From Oikopleura dioica (lineage: Eukaryota; Chordata; Appendicularia; Copelata; Oikopleuridae), in NCBI GenBank assembly GCA_907165135.1, contig OU015566.1, positions 13,376,157 to 13,440,156 of the forward strand: 64,000 bases of DNA, written 5' to 3'. Position numbers and translations under genes: made by a program. The notes under the pieces were generated by a model that had not been told where the DNA came from, did not search any database, and worked only from the letters and a program-made list of their open reading frames with translations. This document shows positions 21,895 to 33,500 of the stretch, in pieces (the first letter of the stretch is position 1; every line of letters starts with the position of its first letter).

Positions 21895-21987
21895 TTTAGC
21901 GCCTTTTCGTTTTCTGAAATCAACAAGGAGTCAATTTTAATTCGCAGTGAGTCAATTTCCTTGTCCAGGCAGCAAAAAATGAGAAAA

Positions 21988-23329
21988 TCAGATGTTGAGC
22001 GGCTTGTTGTAAAGCAGAACTTGGCGCTGCTTGAAGCCTTTTGCACTCAAAGCGGAAGTGAGGTTGATCGGATCCGAGAACCCGATCGAAGTCAAAAAGG
22101 ATGTGAACTCGCAGGGCTTGAACTTAATGTTTTTGTAGTTTTCCTCGATTTCGGAAGTCAGCTTCTTCCGACGCGCATAGCTTTTCCAAGGCTGAAAAGA
22201 ATTTAATTTATAATTTATTACAAAAAGCGGGAATACCTGTGGCTCGAGAAGAAAGCGGCCTCCTGGCCTTAGCTGCCGAAATATTCTTCTGAAGAATCTC
22301 TTGATTCCGTTGTCGCCATTGTTCAAATGAACCCATTTGGAAACACTGAAAGCAATGATTGTGTCGTACTCTGGCTCCTGCCGCTCCAAATATTCGTCGC
22401 AGCTGAAGACGTAGTTCCCTAAATAAAAATCAAAAAGGAACGAATGATTTTAGTACCGTTGATGAAATGGACGTTTTCGGGAAAGTCCTTTCCTTTCGAG
22501 TTGGAGAGGCCGGTGTTTACGAAAGGAGCTCGTAAAGGACCGTATAATTTTGAAAAACTGGCCGGGAATTTCTTTTCTTCCGCGCAATAATGCCTAAAAA
22601 TAGAAATGAATAATAAAGAAAATGCTTTCTTTTTACCGAATATTTTTCTGTGCCATTTCGATGAGCTTTTCGTCGATGTCGATTCCCACTATTTTCCGAG
22701 GCTTCAGATCCCTTAAATCAATTTTTATGCCCGATTCTAGCGCCTGAAAATGAACCTGGCGATAAGAAGCGTCAAATGACCCGAGTTGCAGCCAATGTCG
22801 AGAACGTCGAGTCCCTCCATCCATTCTTTCTTCATCAGATCGATCCGATAGTCTGAGAATTTGTCGCTATTTCTGTAACTGAAAAACACTTTCACGAGCC
22901 TGTTAGGAGATAAAATTTGTGTACCCGTAGTACTGGATGTAGTTTCCGTGGGGAAAGGTTTGTTTCTCGCCTCTTTCACCGTTTTTCTTGCTAGACTTTT
23001 GATTCTGTTTCAGCTAGAAAGCAATTAACAAAGGCGAGTAAAAAGTAGATCACCTGTGAGCCAGATTTAGACCCTTTTCTCTGCTTCTTGGGCGCTTTTT
23101 TGCTTTCTTCATCATCGAGGCCAAGAGGATCTTTCAGATTTTCGGGTATTTTCAAATCGGTTGCTTCTGAAATCGGAAGACTGAATTCATTCTCTTCCAC
23201 ATCGTTGATTATTGCATCCTGACTCAAAGAATCAAGCCCTAGCGGATCGTCGACTGATCCGATCGGAAATTCTTTGTTCTCCGAATTCGAGACCTTCCTT
23301 TTTCTCGGTCGCGATTTTATCTGGCTCAT
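21988..23329 (-). CDS. MEPCE: 7SK snRNA methylphosphate capping enzyme
   Basis: The N-terminal exon is charged with a basic cluster (SQIKSRPRKRKVSN). The methyltransferase core follows: FPHGNYIQYYGYRNSDKFSD, the SAM motif GLDVLDIGCNSGHLTLLI, KIVGIDIDEKLIEMAQKNIR, GNYVFSCDEYLERQEPEYD, FSVSKWVHLNNGDNGIKRFF and the PGGRFLLEPQPW-SYARRK substrate segment. These are the Bin3/MePCE signatures. The enzyme methylates the gamma-phosphate at the 5' end of 7SK RNA in the nucleus, stabilising the P-TEFb-inhibiting snRNP. It is shorter than human MEPCE, whose N terminus is long and disordered. It starts 74 bp after DHX35 ends. Confidence 0.92.
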
Positions 23330-23403
23330 TTTTCTGAAGAAGATATAAATTAATTCTTGAATTGAACGTAAAGGGCAGTTTTTGAAGCAGAGCAGGATTT
23401 GAA

Positions 23404-25910
23404 TCATTCTTCCATATTGTTTTGGTAGTAGTGGCCGGCGATCTCGGTCAACCATTCTTGCTGAATTACTGAAACTTCGCGCATGTATTTTCCTTGCGTC
23501 ACTTCTGTGTACAAAACGCATTTCGGGGGCTTTTTCATGTCTGCCAGCGCGGAATCGGGGTGCAGCTTTTTGAGGGTTTTCAAATTTGAAGATCATGGGT
23601 ACAGAACTCGGCAACTTTTATGGAGCTAAAAATCAAACCCGCTCCTGAAGAACGACAGCGTCTCTGACAGTCTCATAAAGCCCATCTCCCCTCAGAATCG
23701 CCGCATTCGGAAACAAACCGGCCGTTATCGCCTTCAAAACAGGAAAAACATTTTCCCTAGCTGAGGTTTCTTCGATTTTCCATCTTTTAAGAAACTTAGA
23801 AAGCTGCGTTCGAATTTGACCGACGCGGACGAGAGCTCTTTTCTTCGGTTTTCAAAGATCTGCTTTTGCAGTCAGTCATTTTCTCGAAAATCGATGCCTG
23901 TGATTCAAAAAGCGCTTGTTAGTAAATTTTCTGTCTCTTTCGCACTCTTCGAAAGTCTCGAACGCATTCAGCATCGAAATGTGATCTCCCTCTTCGACTT
24001 GGAATCTTCTGTGCTCCCTCGAAGCTTCCTGTCTTCTCCCCGGCGGAATCTGGAAGATCGTTCTCACGCTCAGCAGAGCCACCATCGTCAGAATCTCGCG
24101 CACGCACTCGTACTCGATCGAGGCCAAAAGCATTTTCGCGAAAAAGGGATGAAGCGGCAGTTCCGCGATTCGCTCACCGATCTTTTCTGTCAACTCGCAT
24201 TCTTCGTCCAAAGCTCCTTGAAATTCCGAAAGTTAGATTCAGCAGAGGCTTGGCTCAGCAGCCTGTGTAAAAACCTGACTCATAGTCTGAATGATTACTT
24301 CATGAAAGACCTTTCAGTCTCTAATTCAGGTTTTTTTGCACAGCAGGCGATTTTTACCTAAAGCGAAGAGCAGTTCCAGCGACCTGGAAAGCGCCTGAGC
24401 TGGCGGCGGCGAGGGAAAGTCGAATCTGACGACGTTGCTGATTCCCAACTGCTTCAATCGCAAAATCGTGCTCGTCAATTCCGATCGCCGCATTTCTGGA
24501 ACAGTTGCTTCCATCAACTTGTCGTAGTCTTGCTGAGTGTAAAGTCGGTAGCAAGAGCCAGAGCGGACTCGACCGGCTCGACCGGCGCGTTGATTTGCGG
24601 CTGCTTGAGAAACTGGAACTGTCGTAGTTGAATCGAGCCCGTTTTTTGGGTTGTAAGCGGAAATCTTAACGAAGCCTGCGTCGATCACGTGCACGATGCC
24701 AGGAAGAGTTAACGAGGTTTCGGCGATGTTCGTAGAAACTTTTTGAAATGTCAACAACTGTTGACCACTTGAAAAATAGGGTTGAAAAAGCCAGATACTT
24801 GAGCAGTTGTTGACTCTTTCCTATAACTTTTCTGGTGTTCCTCGGCAGACTTTCAAAAACCCTCATTTGGTCTATGACCGGCAGCGATCCATAAAGCGGC
24901 AATGCCTTCATCTTCATCAGCGGAACACCAATTCCCTGCGCTTTCAAAATCACCTTTCCGACTTCGTCTCTCAAGTTGTCGCAAAGACTATCGCAGTCCT
25001 CCGCCGAAGTCACGAAAACTAAAATGTCGCCAGGCTTGTTGTCGCGGTGGATCTTCAAAACTGTTTCGAGCGATTCTTTCATGTAGTCGGGACAGGGTTT
25101 TTCCAAGTAGAATATGTCCACTGGATAAGTTCGGCCTTCCAGATGGATAATTGTCGAGGTGTCTTGTTCTGCATTGCCGGTCAGATTGTGATTGAAGAAA
25201 TCTCTGAAGAACTCTGCATCAAGCGTCGCCGAAGCAACAATAATCCTCAAATCCGGCCTCACTTTCTGAATCTTCTTCAAAAGTCCGAGACACATGTCTG
25301 TCTGCAGGCTTCTCTCATGCGCCTCGTCGATCATGATCACCGAGTAGCGCCGCAAAAGAGGATCGGAGGTCATTTCTTGGAGCAAGACGCCGTCGGTGAC
25401 GAATTTCACACGCGTCTGTTCTTCGTCTTGCTTCGAATCGAAGCGGACTGCGTAGCCGATGCTGGTTCCGATCATGGCTCCTTTCTCATCGGCGACGCGG
25501 GTTGCCAGGGTTACAGCAGCGACTCGACGAGGTTGAGTGACGCAGACTTGGTAGCCGCGGCTAGTCCAGCCTGCTTCGTGGAGATACTAGAAGTTGGATT
25601 TAGGAGAGAGTGATTTGAAAAGGATGGAAGCCGATTGCCGCCTTGGCTCGACAATTTGATAGGAGAATGCTCAAACCTGTGGAATCTGGGTTGACTTTCC
25701 GCATCCAGTTTCTCCAACCAAAACGAGCGTTTGAAAGTTCTCGACGGCCCAAAGGATGTGATTTCTCCACTGAAAAATGGGCAGCCTCTGTCTCTGCTGC
25801 GTTAGCGACAAGTTGCTGTTCGGATTGAAAGAGGTGATTTTCTCGCCCGATCCGGCGTCAAGCAACACTGCTTCTTCGGGCGCCGACGCTCCCGGTCGCC
25901 AAACTTTCAT
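23404..25910 (-). CDS. DHX35: DEAH-box RNA helicase DHX35
   Basis: Starts MKVWRPGASAPEEAVLLD, with the MKVWRPG-type N terminus of DHX35. Motif I is GETGCGKSTQIPQ, motif II MIDEAHERS, motif III VASATLDAEFF, motif VI NQRAGRAGRVRSGSCYRLY. The winged-helix/ratchet region includes EMRRSELTSTILRLKQLGI and FPSPPPAQAL. The OB-fold region includes RRFQVEEGDHISMLNAFETF, and the C terminus is WLTEIAGHYYQNNMEE. DHX35 is found in late (C complex) spliceosomes. Several short introns interrupt it. It is the first gene of the four-gene minus-strand run, so its promoter would serve the whole run. Confidence 0.92.
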
Positions 25911-26089
25911 TTTTCTGAAAACTTTGAGATAAGGGATTTGATAATCTCTAGAATCGGGCAGAAGGGAGGAAATGTTGTTGGGAAAGAAGTCAGTTTGAAT
26001 AAGAGTCAAAAAGAGAAAGGATTAAAGGTAAAAACTAGTTCTTTAGTTTCGGAATTGAATACGTTCTTTTTATAACTTTTATATTCGAG
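25911..26089. promoter_or_regulatory. Bidirectional promoter interval
   Basis: 179 bp between the start codons of DHX35 (minus) and the small gene at 26090 (plus). It must contain both transcription starts. No TATA box or known motif is assigned; the gene at 26090 is preceded by TTTTTATAACTTTTATATTC. Confidence 0.5.
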
Positions 26090-26533
26090 ATGAACGACTG
26101 GAACCGCCGGTACGAGCTCCCCACTCGCCCTCGGCGCCAGTACGACTATGTCCAAAACGCGGAAGTGGACGAGCTGATGCGCCAGGAGCAAGAATTGCTG
26201 CAGAGCAACGAGCACGAATGTCTCTACAACGACTGGCGCAACAAGTCCAAAGACATGAACGAGCGCTTCGGCTACAAAGAGCTCGAGAACCTCGAATACG
26301 AGCAGCTCACTAGAATCAAGGTGAAATTAAAGAAAAACGGGAAACGGTAAAACTGAAAATTCTAGCGCGCGGCGATGAAAAAACGAAAAAGCGCTTTGAA
26401 ATCGCTCTTGGAGTCGGAAAACGCGAAATACACCGAGGAACTAGACCAAATGCGATTGACAAAGCTGGTTTCGGAAGAATTCGTTCTCAAGACCGTCTTC
26501 CCGCCAAAACGAAACAACAAATTCTCTTTTTAA
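26090..26533 (+). CDS. Small helical protein, possibly CFAP141-like axonemal protein
   Basis: Two exons (26090-26320 and 26366-26533) join in phase to 132 aa. The protein is charged and helical: MNDWNRRYELPTRPRRQYDY, then CLYNDWRNKSKDMNERFGY, then RAAMKKRKSALKSLLESENA followed by KYTEELDQMRL. The last part matches the R-x-x-x-L-x-x-L-x-x-x-E-x-x-x-Y-x-x-EL-x-x-M pattern of CFAP141 and related small microtubule-inner proteins, and the WRN preceding it fits as well. The similarity is short and remembered rather than aligned, so treat the name as a suggestion. It shares a promoter interval with DHX35. Confidence 0.5.
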
Positions 26534-27126
26534 AAAAATCACAAAAAGCTCTTTTCACAATTTGAAAATTCAAAAAGCAATAAATATTTATTTTTATCCC
26601 GCTTCGTCTTCTTTCTTTTTTCCTTCTTTTGAATCTCTTTAAAAAATAGCGTTTTTGAACATGAAATCTGAAAAAAATAAAAAGTGTCCTCCGGATGCGT
26701 GGGAAACTTGCAGCAGGAGGGCTGCGGGGCGGAGGACTTTTCGGCGGGGCATCCAGAAATTCCATCTGTCATAAATGATGATCGCGGTATATAGATTTTT
26801 ACGACAGCCACCCGCCAAATTTCGAAAAAATATTATGCCAAAATTTTTTGGGCGAAAGCTTACAAAAAAGAGCAGTTATCTTTCTCAAATGAAATTCATT
26901 CAATGAGTTTGTTTGAATTGAGCAAAAATTGGCTAAAAGCTGGGAAAAGCGCTGAAAAGAAAAGATACAGTCACATTCGATTCTCCTCATTGATTTCCTC
27001 TGACACGCGCTTCTCCTCGAGCTGCCAGCGTGCATTCCTCGGTGAATTCTCAACTTCCAATAAATACAGACGCGGATCAGTACTTTTCATCAAACAAATC
27101 AACTTCACTATTTAACCAAATCAAAA
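26534..27126. other. Intergenic DNA, no gene seen
   Basis: About 590 bp between two plus-strand genes, with T-rich and A-rich tracts and AATAAA at 26579-26584, a likely polyadenylation signal for the upstream gene. Open frames here look like chance. Confidence 0.5.
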
Positions 27127-27556
27127 ATGAAGCTTTCACTCGCCTTCGCAGCTGTTGCCTCAGGTTAAGACCTTCACATGTTGAAAAAAAAGACACAGTA
27201 ATTCGTAGGTTCTGGCCTCTACGGTGGCTTCCGAAACCGTCGATTTGCCACTGGCCTCATCAACCCTGGCCTCGTCAAATACAAGCGCAACTACGTCGAG
27301 AGTGGCAATGTTGAGCAGTTCGACGCTCTGCTCAACGATTGCCTCGATAAAGGAAAGTTTCAAAATCTCCCTACTGCTGCTTATAATTTCTTTGTCAGCT
27401 TTGAAAACTCTCTCAGCATTCCTCGACAACGGCTTGGACGTAAACCTCGACGATTTCTTGGACTACATGAGCGCCTGCGAAAAGAAGGTTCTCGCCACCG
27501 TCGCAGGTCAAGTCAAAACCAGATCCGTGAACAAGATCTATTCCTTCTTTGGATAA
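27127..27556 (+). CDS. Small secreted protein, 112 aa, unrecognised
   Basis: Three exons (27127-27163, 27209-27352, 27399-27556) give one continuous frame. Residues 1-12 MKLSLAFAAVAS act as a signal peptide, followed by GSGLYGGFRNRRFATGLINP, VEQFDALLNDCLDK and then ALKTLSAFLDNGLDVNLDDF, LDYMSACEKKVLATVAGQVK. Two cysteines are present in the mature part, possibly one disulfide. The second intron (27353-27398) begins GA and ends TCAG; no GT donor keeps the frame. I recognise no family. The compact helical pattern is compatible with a secreted peptide or structural protein. Confidence 0.65.
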
Positions 27557-27648
27557 CGGTTCTGACTCCTGAAAAGCTTCACTCTGAAATACGACGACTT
27601 GGAGTTTCATTTTTTATTTTACTTTCTTCCTGCAATACAAAAAAAGAA

Positions 27649-28815
27649 TCAAACAAAAATGAAGATTGAAAAGAGCAGCGAAAAAATTGTGAGTTGACCG
27701 GTTTGAATTGCGGAGCCGGGGTTGTTGGGTTTCGGAACGTATTCTGGTCCGTTACAATGGTTCGACTGGCAGATGTAGCTCGAGATGGTCTGCTGCCGGT
27801 GAAAGTGGTTTCGCTGCGTTTCTAGGGCAAATTCTTGTATCAAATATACTGGTGGATTTATTACCTGTTTGCTTGTCATCTTCAATTCCAGTTCCATTAC
27901 TACAGTGACGTTTGGTAATTCGACTCAAAGGCGTGCCAGTATTGTAGTCCCAGTACTCTTCTTGGTCCACGATGCATTCACCAAAGCACTAAAAAGCTCA
28001 ATGTAAGTGCATAAAACGTTGTTTGAAGTTTACATCTTTGACGTGGAATTTTGGCGGAAGTCGTTTCGGGTGTTCGATGCAATTTTTGTCCTCTTGCTTC
28101 ATTACCCATTGATTCTCCTGCGAGTCAAAGTGGACGTGAGAATTGCAAACATAGCAGTCGGAAGCGTGAGGTTCTCCCTGAAGAAGATCGGAGCTTTTTG
28201 CAGCAGAATGAGGCATTGTCAAGTTTTGCAAAGGCTAGAAAGACAAGAATAAAAAGAGAAAAAAGGGAGGTTGAGTACAAAAACTGCTGATTGAATGCAT
28301 TCATTGTTGTCGGACCCGCAAAGATGGTACTGTTGCTTGTGGACCATTCCTTCCGCGTGATCCTTGTAATCGTATGTTTTCGACCCTTCGAAGTTGTCGT
28401 AGTACCCGCGCTCGGTGTAGTTGTAGGTGATATACCTAGATCGAATGATCGAAAATAGGAAAGGCGGTTGAATACGGTTTTTTACTTAGAAGAGCCATCT
28501 GGTTGAATTTCTTCTTCATATCCATGTCCGAATAAATACTGGCAATCCGTCCGAATTAGACCAACCTTCCCGGTAACAGTATTGTGGTGCTCTCTGTACT
28601 TCATCTTTTCAATCACTTTTGTGCTGGAAAAATTGGTCGGTTGTTTCAAAAATTTTTTGGACTTACTAAGAATCCGGCTCGACGCAGTTGTAATCGCCAG
28701 TTTCAACTCCAAGCTCTGAAATGCTGTGCTGGCACTCGTAGCACTTGATGACTTCGTCCATGTTGGGCGCTTGCCCTCTGGCGAGAGCGAAAAAGAAAGT
28801 AGCAGCTAGCTTCAT
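27649..28815 (-). CDS. Ly6/uPAR-like cysteine-rich protein, probably GPI-anchored
   Basis: Begins MKLAATFFFALARGQAPNMD (signal peptide), then VIKCYECQHSISELGVETGD, a Ly6-type N terminus (CYxC). Further exons carry TDCQYLFGHGYEEE, ERGYYDNFEGSKTYDY, QYHLCGSDNNECIQSA, then a second module SDCYVCNSHVHFDSQENQ, and finally ISSYICQSNHCNGPEYVP with a CNGP-like end (Ly6 domains end CN). A hydrophobic tail QLTIFSLLFSIFIFV-stop suggests GPI attachment. Probably two three-finger-type domains on the cell surface. It is not a toxin on this evidence. Ligand is unknown. Confidence 0.72.
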
Positions 28816-30576
28816 TGCCGTCTATTCTGATCTGATCTTGAGGAAATGGAAGAAGTGGAAGGTGTGAAAATCTAATGCTAATAATTAGTAGTATCATCAC
28901 GAGTGAGTTATTTATTTGGCCATGTGAGTTCAACTTGACACAAGTTTTGAAGGAAAATCAATTCTTGAAATTTTGGATCAGGCTTGAAGCTTCAATGAGC
29001 CTCGAAAATAATCGATTTTAAAATTCGCCGAACTTTTTTTTTACCAAAAAACAGCGCTCGGGTCCATCGATAGATCCGTGGGCGGACGATCAAACTTGCA
29101 CTCCCTCATCCCCAATCAGCTGTTCACTTTTTGCACATTTGCTAATTTGTATCAAAAAAGAAAACGACAGATAGAGAGGTCTTAAATCAAGTGAAAATAT
29201 TTTGCGTCCAACCAGGCTTGAAGATTTAGAGAGATAAAGACAGTCCACCCGAGTGAGCACAAAATTGAAGAATTCAACAAATTTCCGTATACTTTTTCAA
29301 ATAAGAAAAACGTCATTGTGTGCCCAACAGAACACGTCATTTGTTAGTTTTACTACTGGCTTGAGAGAGGAGGCGTAAATCAAAGTTCGAAGGTATTTTT
29401 TGATTTTTCTGGTGATTTTTTTAATGATCGATTTTCAATTTCCTGCTGGGTTCCTCTTCTGAGCCCGGAAATTGAAAATTACGCGCTCAATTTCTGATTC
29501 CGATTTCGATGATTGACAATTAGAGAATTTCTCAAAAAAAAGGATGAGCAACTAATGCACTAGCCCCTCGGCAAGATTGTACAACCCCCGCTGCAGAAAA
29601 AAGCCCCTATCGCTTCTATTTTTTATTTTATCAGCAAATAGATAGATAACACACAGAAGAGGGAATGCCTATTTTGTTAAATGCGAGATGCAGTTCTGGT
29701 AGACTCCTCGCATAAATAATTAATCAAACAGATGAGAAAAGGGCTTAGAGAAAAACTCAAGGGCAGGAAGAAAAGTTTAAATTCTTGATTTACCAACTTC
29801 TGAAAACCAGTTTTTGAAAATAAATTCTTCGATTTTTGGACAAAAGAGAGAGAAAATTAAAGGCTTCCCGCTGAGCTTGAATGGGTTTTAAAAGTTAAAA
29901 AAAGCTTTTGTTGACATTTTCTCAGAAGATTTTTTGCCCAATAAAAGAGTCAAAAAATCGAATAATTATTCAATGCACATTTTAAGGGATCCGCTTTGAA
30001 TAATGAAATTTTGATCTTTACAGTAGAAGTTCTACTGTAGAACTATTGGGTCCTTGTTTTTCAGCCTGTAGGATTTATGACACCCTGAAATTAACTTTAA
30101 CAACTGCTATTTGCCCAAGAACACCATTATCTCGAACACAAAGCCTGAGCAAATTTCGCATTTGAACATGTCCGGAATGAGCTTCCACATAATTCATTCG
30201 CGGCTCCATTGAGCCATGATCAGCTGTAACTCAAACAAAGATGAAATTTGCCACCCAGGACAGTAATAATGATCCACAATTCTTTCGGCTCTGGGAAAGA
30301 AAAGTGATCATAAGAAGAGAAAAAATAAGGGTCAAATATTGACTCGTAGTAAATACACTCGATTTTTATAAGAAAAATAGTTTCAATCAGGCGATTAGTT
30401 AGCGATAGACCAGCAAACATTGCCTTTTCTGACAGCGAGTTTTTATGGTGTTTGCCTATCACCACCACTGCGACTCTACTTTTGGTTACTTTTCAGTACT
30501 GGCAAGTTTTTGTTTTCAGAAGAGAAAGAGAGAGGATTCGGATTCGGAAAATATTTCAGAAGAAAAGAATTGATCA
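28816..30576. other. Large intergenic region upstream of the PDZ scaffold gene
   Basis: 1.76 kb without a supportable gene. It contains a long perfect-stem inverted repeat at 29431-29479 and a perfect 10-bp palindrome with a 1-nt centre at 30019-30039. It separates divergent genes, so both promoters lie here. Confidence 0.5.
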
Positions 30577-33500
30577 ATGAGTGATGAAGAAGCGGCCCCA
30601 GATATGTGAGTAAAGAAAAAACTACCAAGAATACAAAAAAAAAGACAGTAAGTGTTCAAAAATTGAGGAAAGGGATGAAAGCTTTTTCGAGCTCGCAAAG
30701 CTAAGATCCCTGGTGACTTTATTTACTCAAAAAAAACCTTGGTGAGAATAGAACTTCGGTGTAAATTTTAAAGCATTTTTACGATTTATGGCTCTACCAG
30801 TCGAAAAAGGCTCATCCATGGTGCCCTCGCCCCGGGGTTTCAGTATTATCTTTCGATAAATTTTCAAGTAATTTTTTATTTTAGAGACTTATTTTCGCAA
30901 AAAAAAAGTTAAAACCTGTATTTTTAAAAATGAAGACAACGAAGAGTACGGAATGTAGTCTGCTTCTTAGGGAGATTTGACCTTATTTTCTGATTTCAAT
31001 TTTAATTTATGGTCGTCTTTCTTATAACCGCTCTAACTCTGGCAGGAGCTGGCTGGGCTGGAAAAAAGCTAAGAGCCAAGGTTTCTTCTAAAAAATTATC
31101 AGACCGTGAAAATTGAGAAAAAAAATGTGTAACAAACCATAAACAAAGGAAAAATACTGAAACACCGCGGCAGGAGGCACCTTGGGCACCATCGCAAATC
31201 GATTGCTGCGAAGCGGCCAATCCCAAAGCCCAGAACACGCGCGCGATTTGAACAGCGCCCAAACGCGCAAAAATTTAAAAGAGAACAGAGAAGTTCCAAG
31301 GCGTTTAGAGAGGTTTATAAAGAGTGGCAGCGCCGTAAAACGTAAGAAATATAATCATATAAAATCCTAAAAAAATATATGCAAAAACCCCTCTTTTCTA
31401 TCATTTTTTTACTGTAACTGCTTGATAGTAACATCCTCCCTTAGCGTGAGAGATGATCTGGCGGCCAGGCGAAATCTCGTTGCCGGATCATCCAGCGTCA
31501 AGCATTTCTTGCCCGAATGCAACAACAAAGCTTATCATGAGCGTTATCGGTAAACTTTTTTTTTATAAAAGGCTTGCTTGCTGTTTGCTCACAATTTCAA
31601 TATTGTTTTTTTTCTTCTTTCCTTTAATTGCATTTTGATCATTTTTGCTCAAAAAATAGGCTTTGAATTGGAAAAAAATGGTTAAAAATAGCTTGAAAAT
31701 TGAGAAAAATGATCAATCATGCTCAACGAGAAGAAAAAAAAACGATTCCGCGTTTAGTAGCACGTGTGGTAAAATAATCGTTTGACTTGTTCGTTGATTC
31801 TCGGGTGTGATTTGAAACTATAATTACAGTCATTTCAACTGTTGCACACTCTTGGCTGTTTGTAATCAGGCTCAAGAAAGCCCTCTTTGTGAAGCCTTTG
31901 TTACAAAGAGTCAAGTTTGTGAATATCCATTTTTGCTATTGAAAAAATGGACTTTTGAAACTGGAAAGAGAGAGAGAGAGAGAGTCACAAAGAGTCTTTA
32001 AAAACTGTCGCCTTTTCAGGATTACCGAGCAGCTCACGCACGAAGAACTTTCCAGGAAGAGACAAGAGCAGCAAGAAGAAGACTTTGCTATTCAAGACGT
32101 AAGTACAGAAGCAGAAATGATAAGAAACGCGTCAATTTGCGAAGAACGCATATTGCTTTGTAAGATAAGCGATGAGCTAATTTCTTCGCAAATAATTGCT
32201 TATTTCCTTCCAAAACAGTCTTTTCGTGACCCAAGTCGTATTCATTATCTGAAAATTCTAGCGCTTGGAATCTTGGAAAGAAAGACGTCGCCTGAAAAGA
32301 GAGGCTTCTCGTAAACAAATCGCCGAAATCCCTGCATACGACGACTGTCCTGTAGCAGCCCCTGCTCCCAGCCCTAGAAAAGTACGTTTACCACGGTTAA
32401 ATCAATATTTTATTTTAAAGTATCATTTGTACAAATTGTTCATTATGCATCCAATCATACAAGCCATTGTGGTTTGTCTAAAAGTGCTTCGTAATTGAAA
32501 AACCTTTTTTCCCATGTTACTCATTTTTCATCTCGCCGGATTTATATTCCGATAGTTGATAATCAGAGATTCATATATTCATTGATTGATATTCTGGCTT
32601 TGCTAAAAAGCTCGGTGTTTCCCACAAGCTTCCGTTTTATTTTTCGATTTTGAAATTGAAAGATGAAATTAATTTTCATTCCTCAGCCTTCAATCAACCA
32701 CGAGAAGTACGCAGCACTCGCTCGTCTCTACTCCACTGATTCTCAAGCCGAGTCCGGAGCCGTTGTTCTTGACACAGAGACTTACAGTCAGACCCACAGC
32801 GAGCCAGAGGCAGACAGTTTACAGTCAGAAGAGGAAGAAGAGGCGCCAATCAAGCCTGTAATTAAAACATCGCCGACGAAACAAGCGCCAGAAACAGCGA
32901 CCATGAGAAACTCGGGAAGCTATTATCGTAAGTCATCTTTCAAGAATTGGCAGATTTGGGGGAAAGCTCTTGAGTCGAGATTTTGGGCAAATACCAAATA
33001 GTAGCGAGCTTGGATGAGCGTTTTTCCGGGAGATAATGATCATTTGATTTGATCACTTGAAAATTGTGTTGACAAATATTTACCATGGACGCGTTTCTAA
33101 GTCTTAAAAAGATAGCTGCTCGAATTACAAGCAATAAACTGTGTTATCATTTTTGTGGAAATCTGCATTTTGTCGGAAATTTGAACATGACAGGAAAAAT
33201 TTAACCTATCGGCCCCTAAGTGCGCCGAAATTGACACCTGGCAGTACGCAGATTGTCGGAAATTACCGTCATGTCCGGGCCCCTTCTTTTTATTTTGACT
33301 GGTTCTAGGGAACAGAAATTCTTTTATTGACAAGCTAACCAATAACGGAAGCAGTAGATTACTGTTCACAAGGTTGCATCCTCTTTGCTCAGAGGGCGCC
33401 AAGGAGAAAACCTCAGTTTAACCGCTTCTAAGTGGACGAAAAACCAAAAATTTCACGTTGCCAACGAAAGCGACTCCTGCTTTGCTCGAGCTGAGAGCAA

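Noticed and set aside
27752-28815. Possible three-finger toxin gene
   Set aside because: The Ly6-type domains come with a signal peptide and GPI-like tail, the pattern of endogenous surface proteins, and nothing indicates toxin function.
31966-31984. (GA)n tract coding RERERE
   Set aside because: A short simple repeat within intronic sequence, not a feature by itself.
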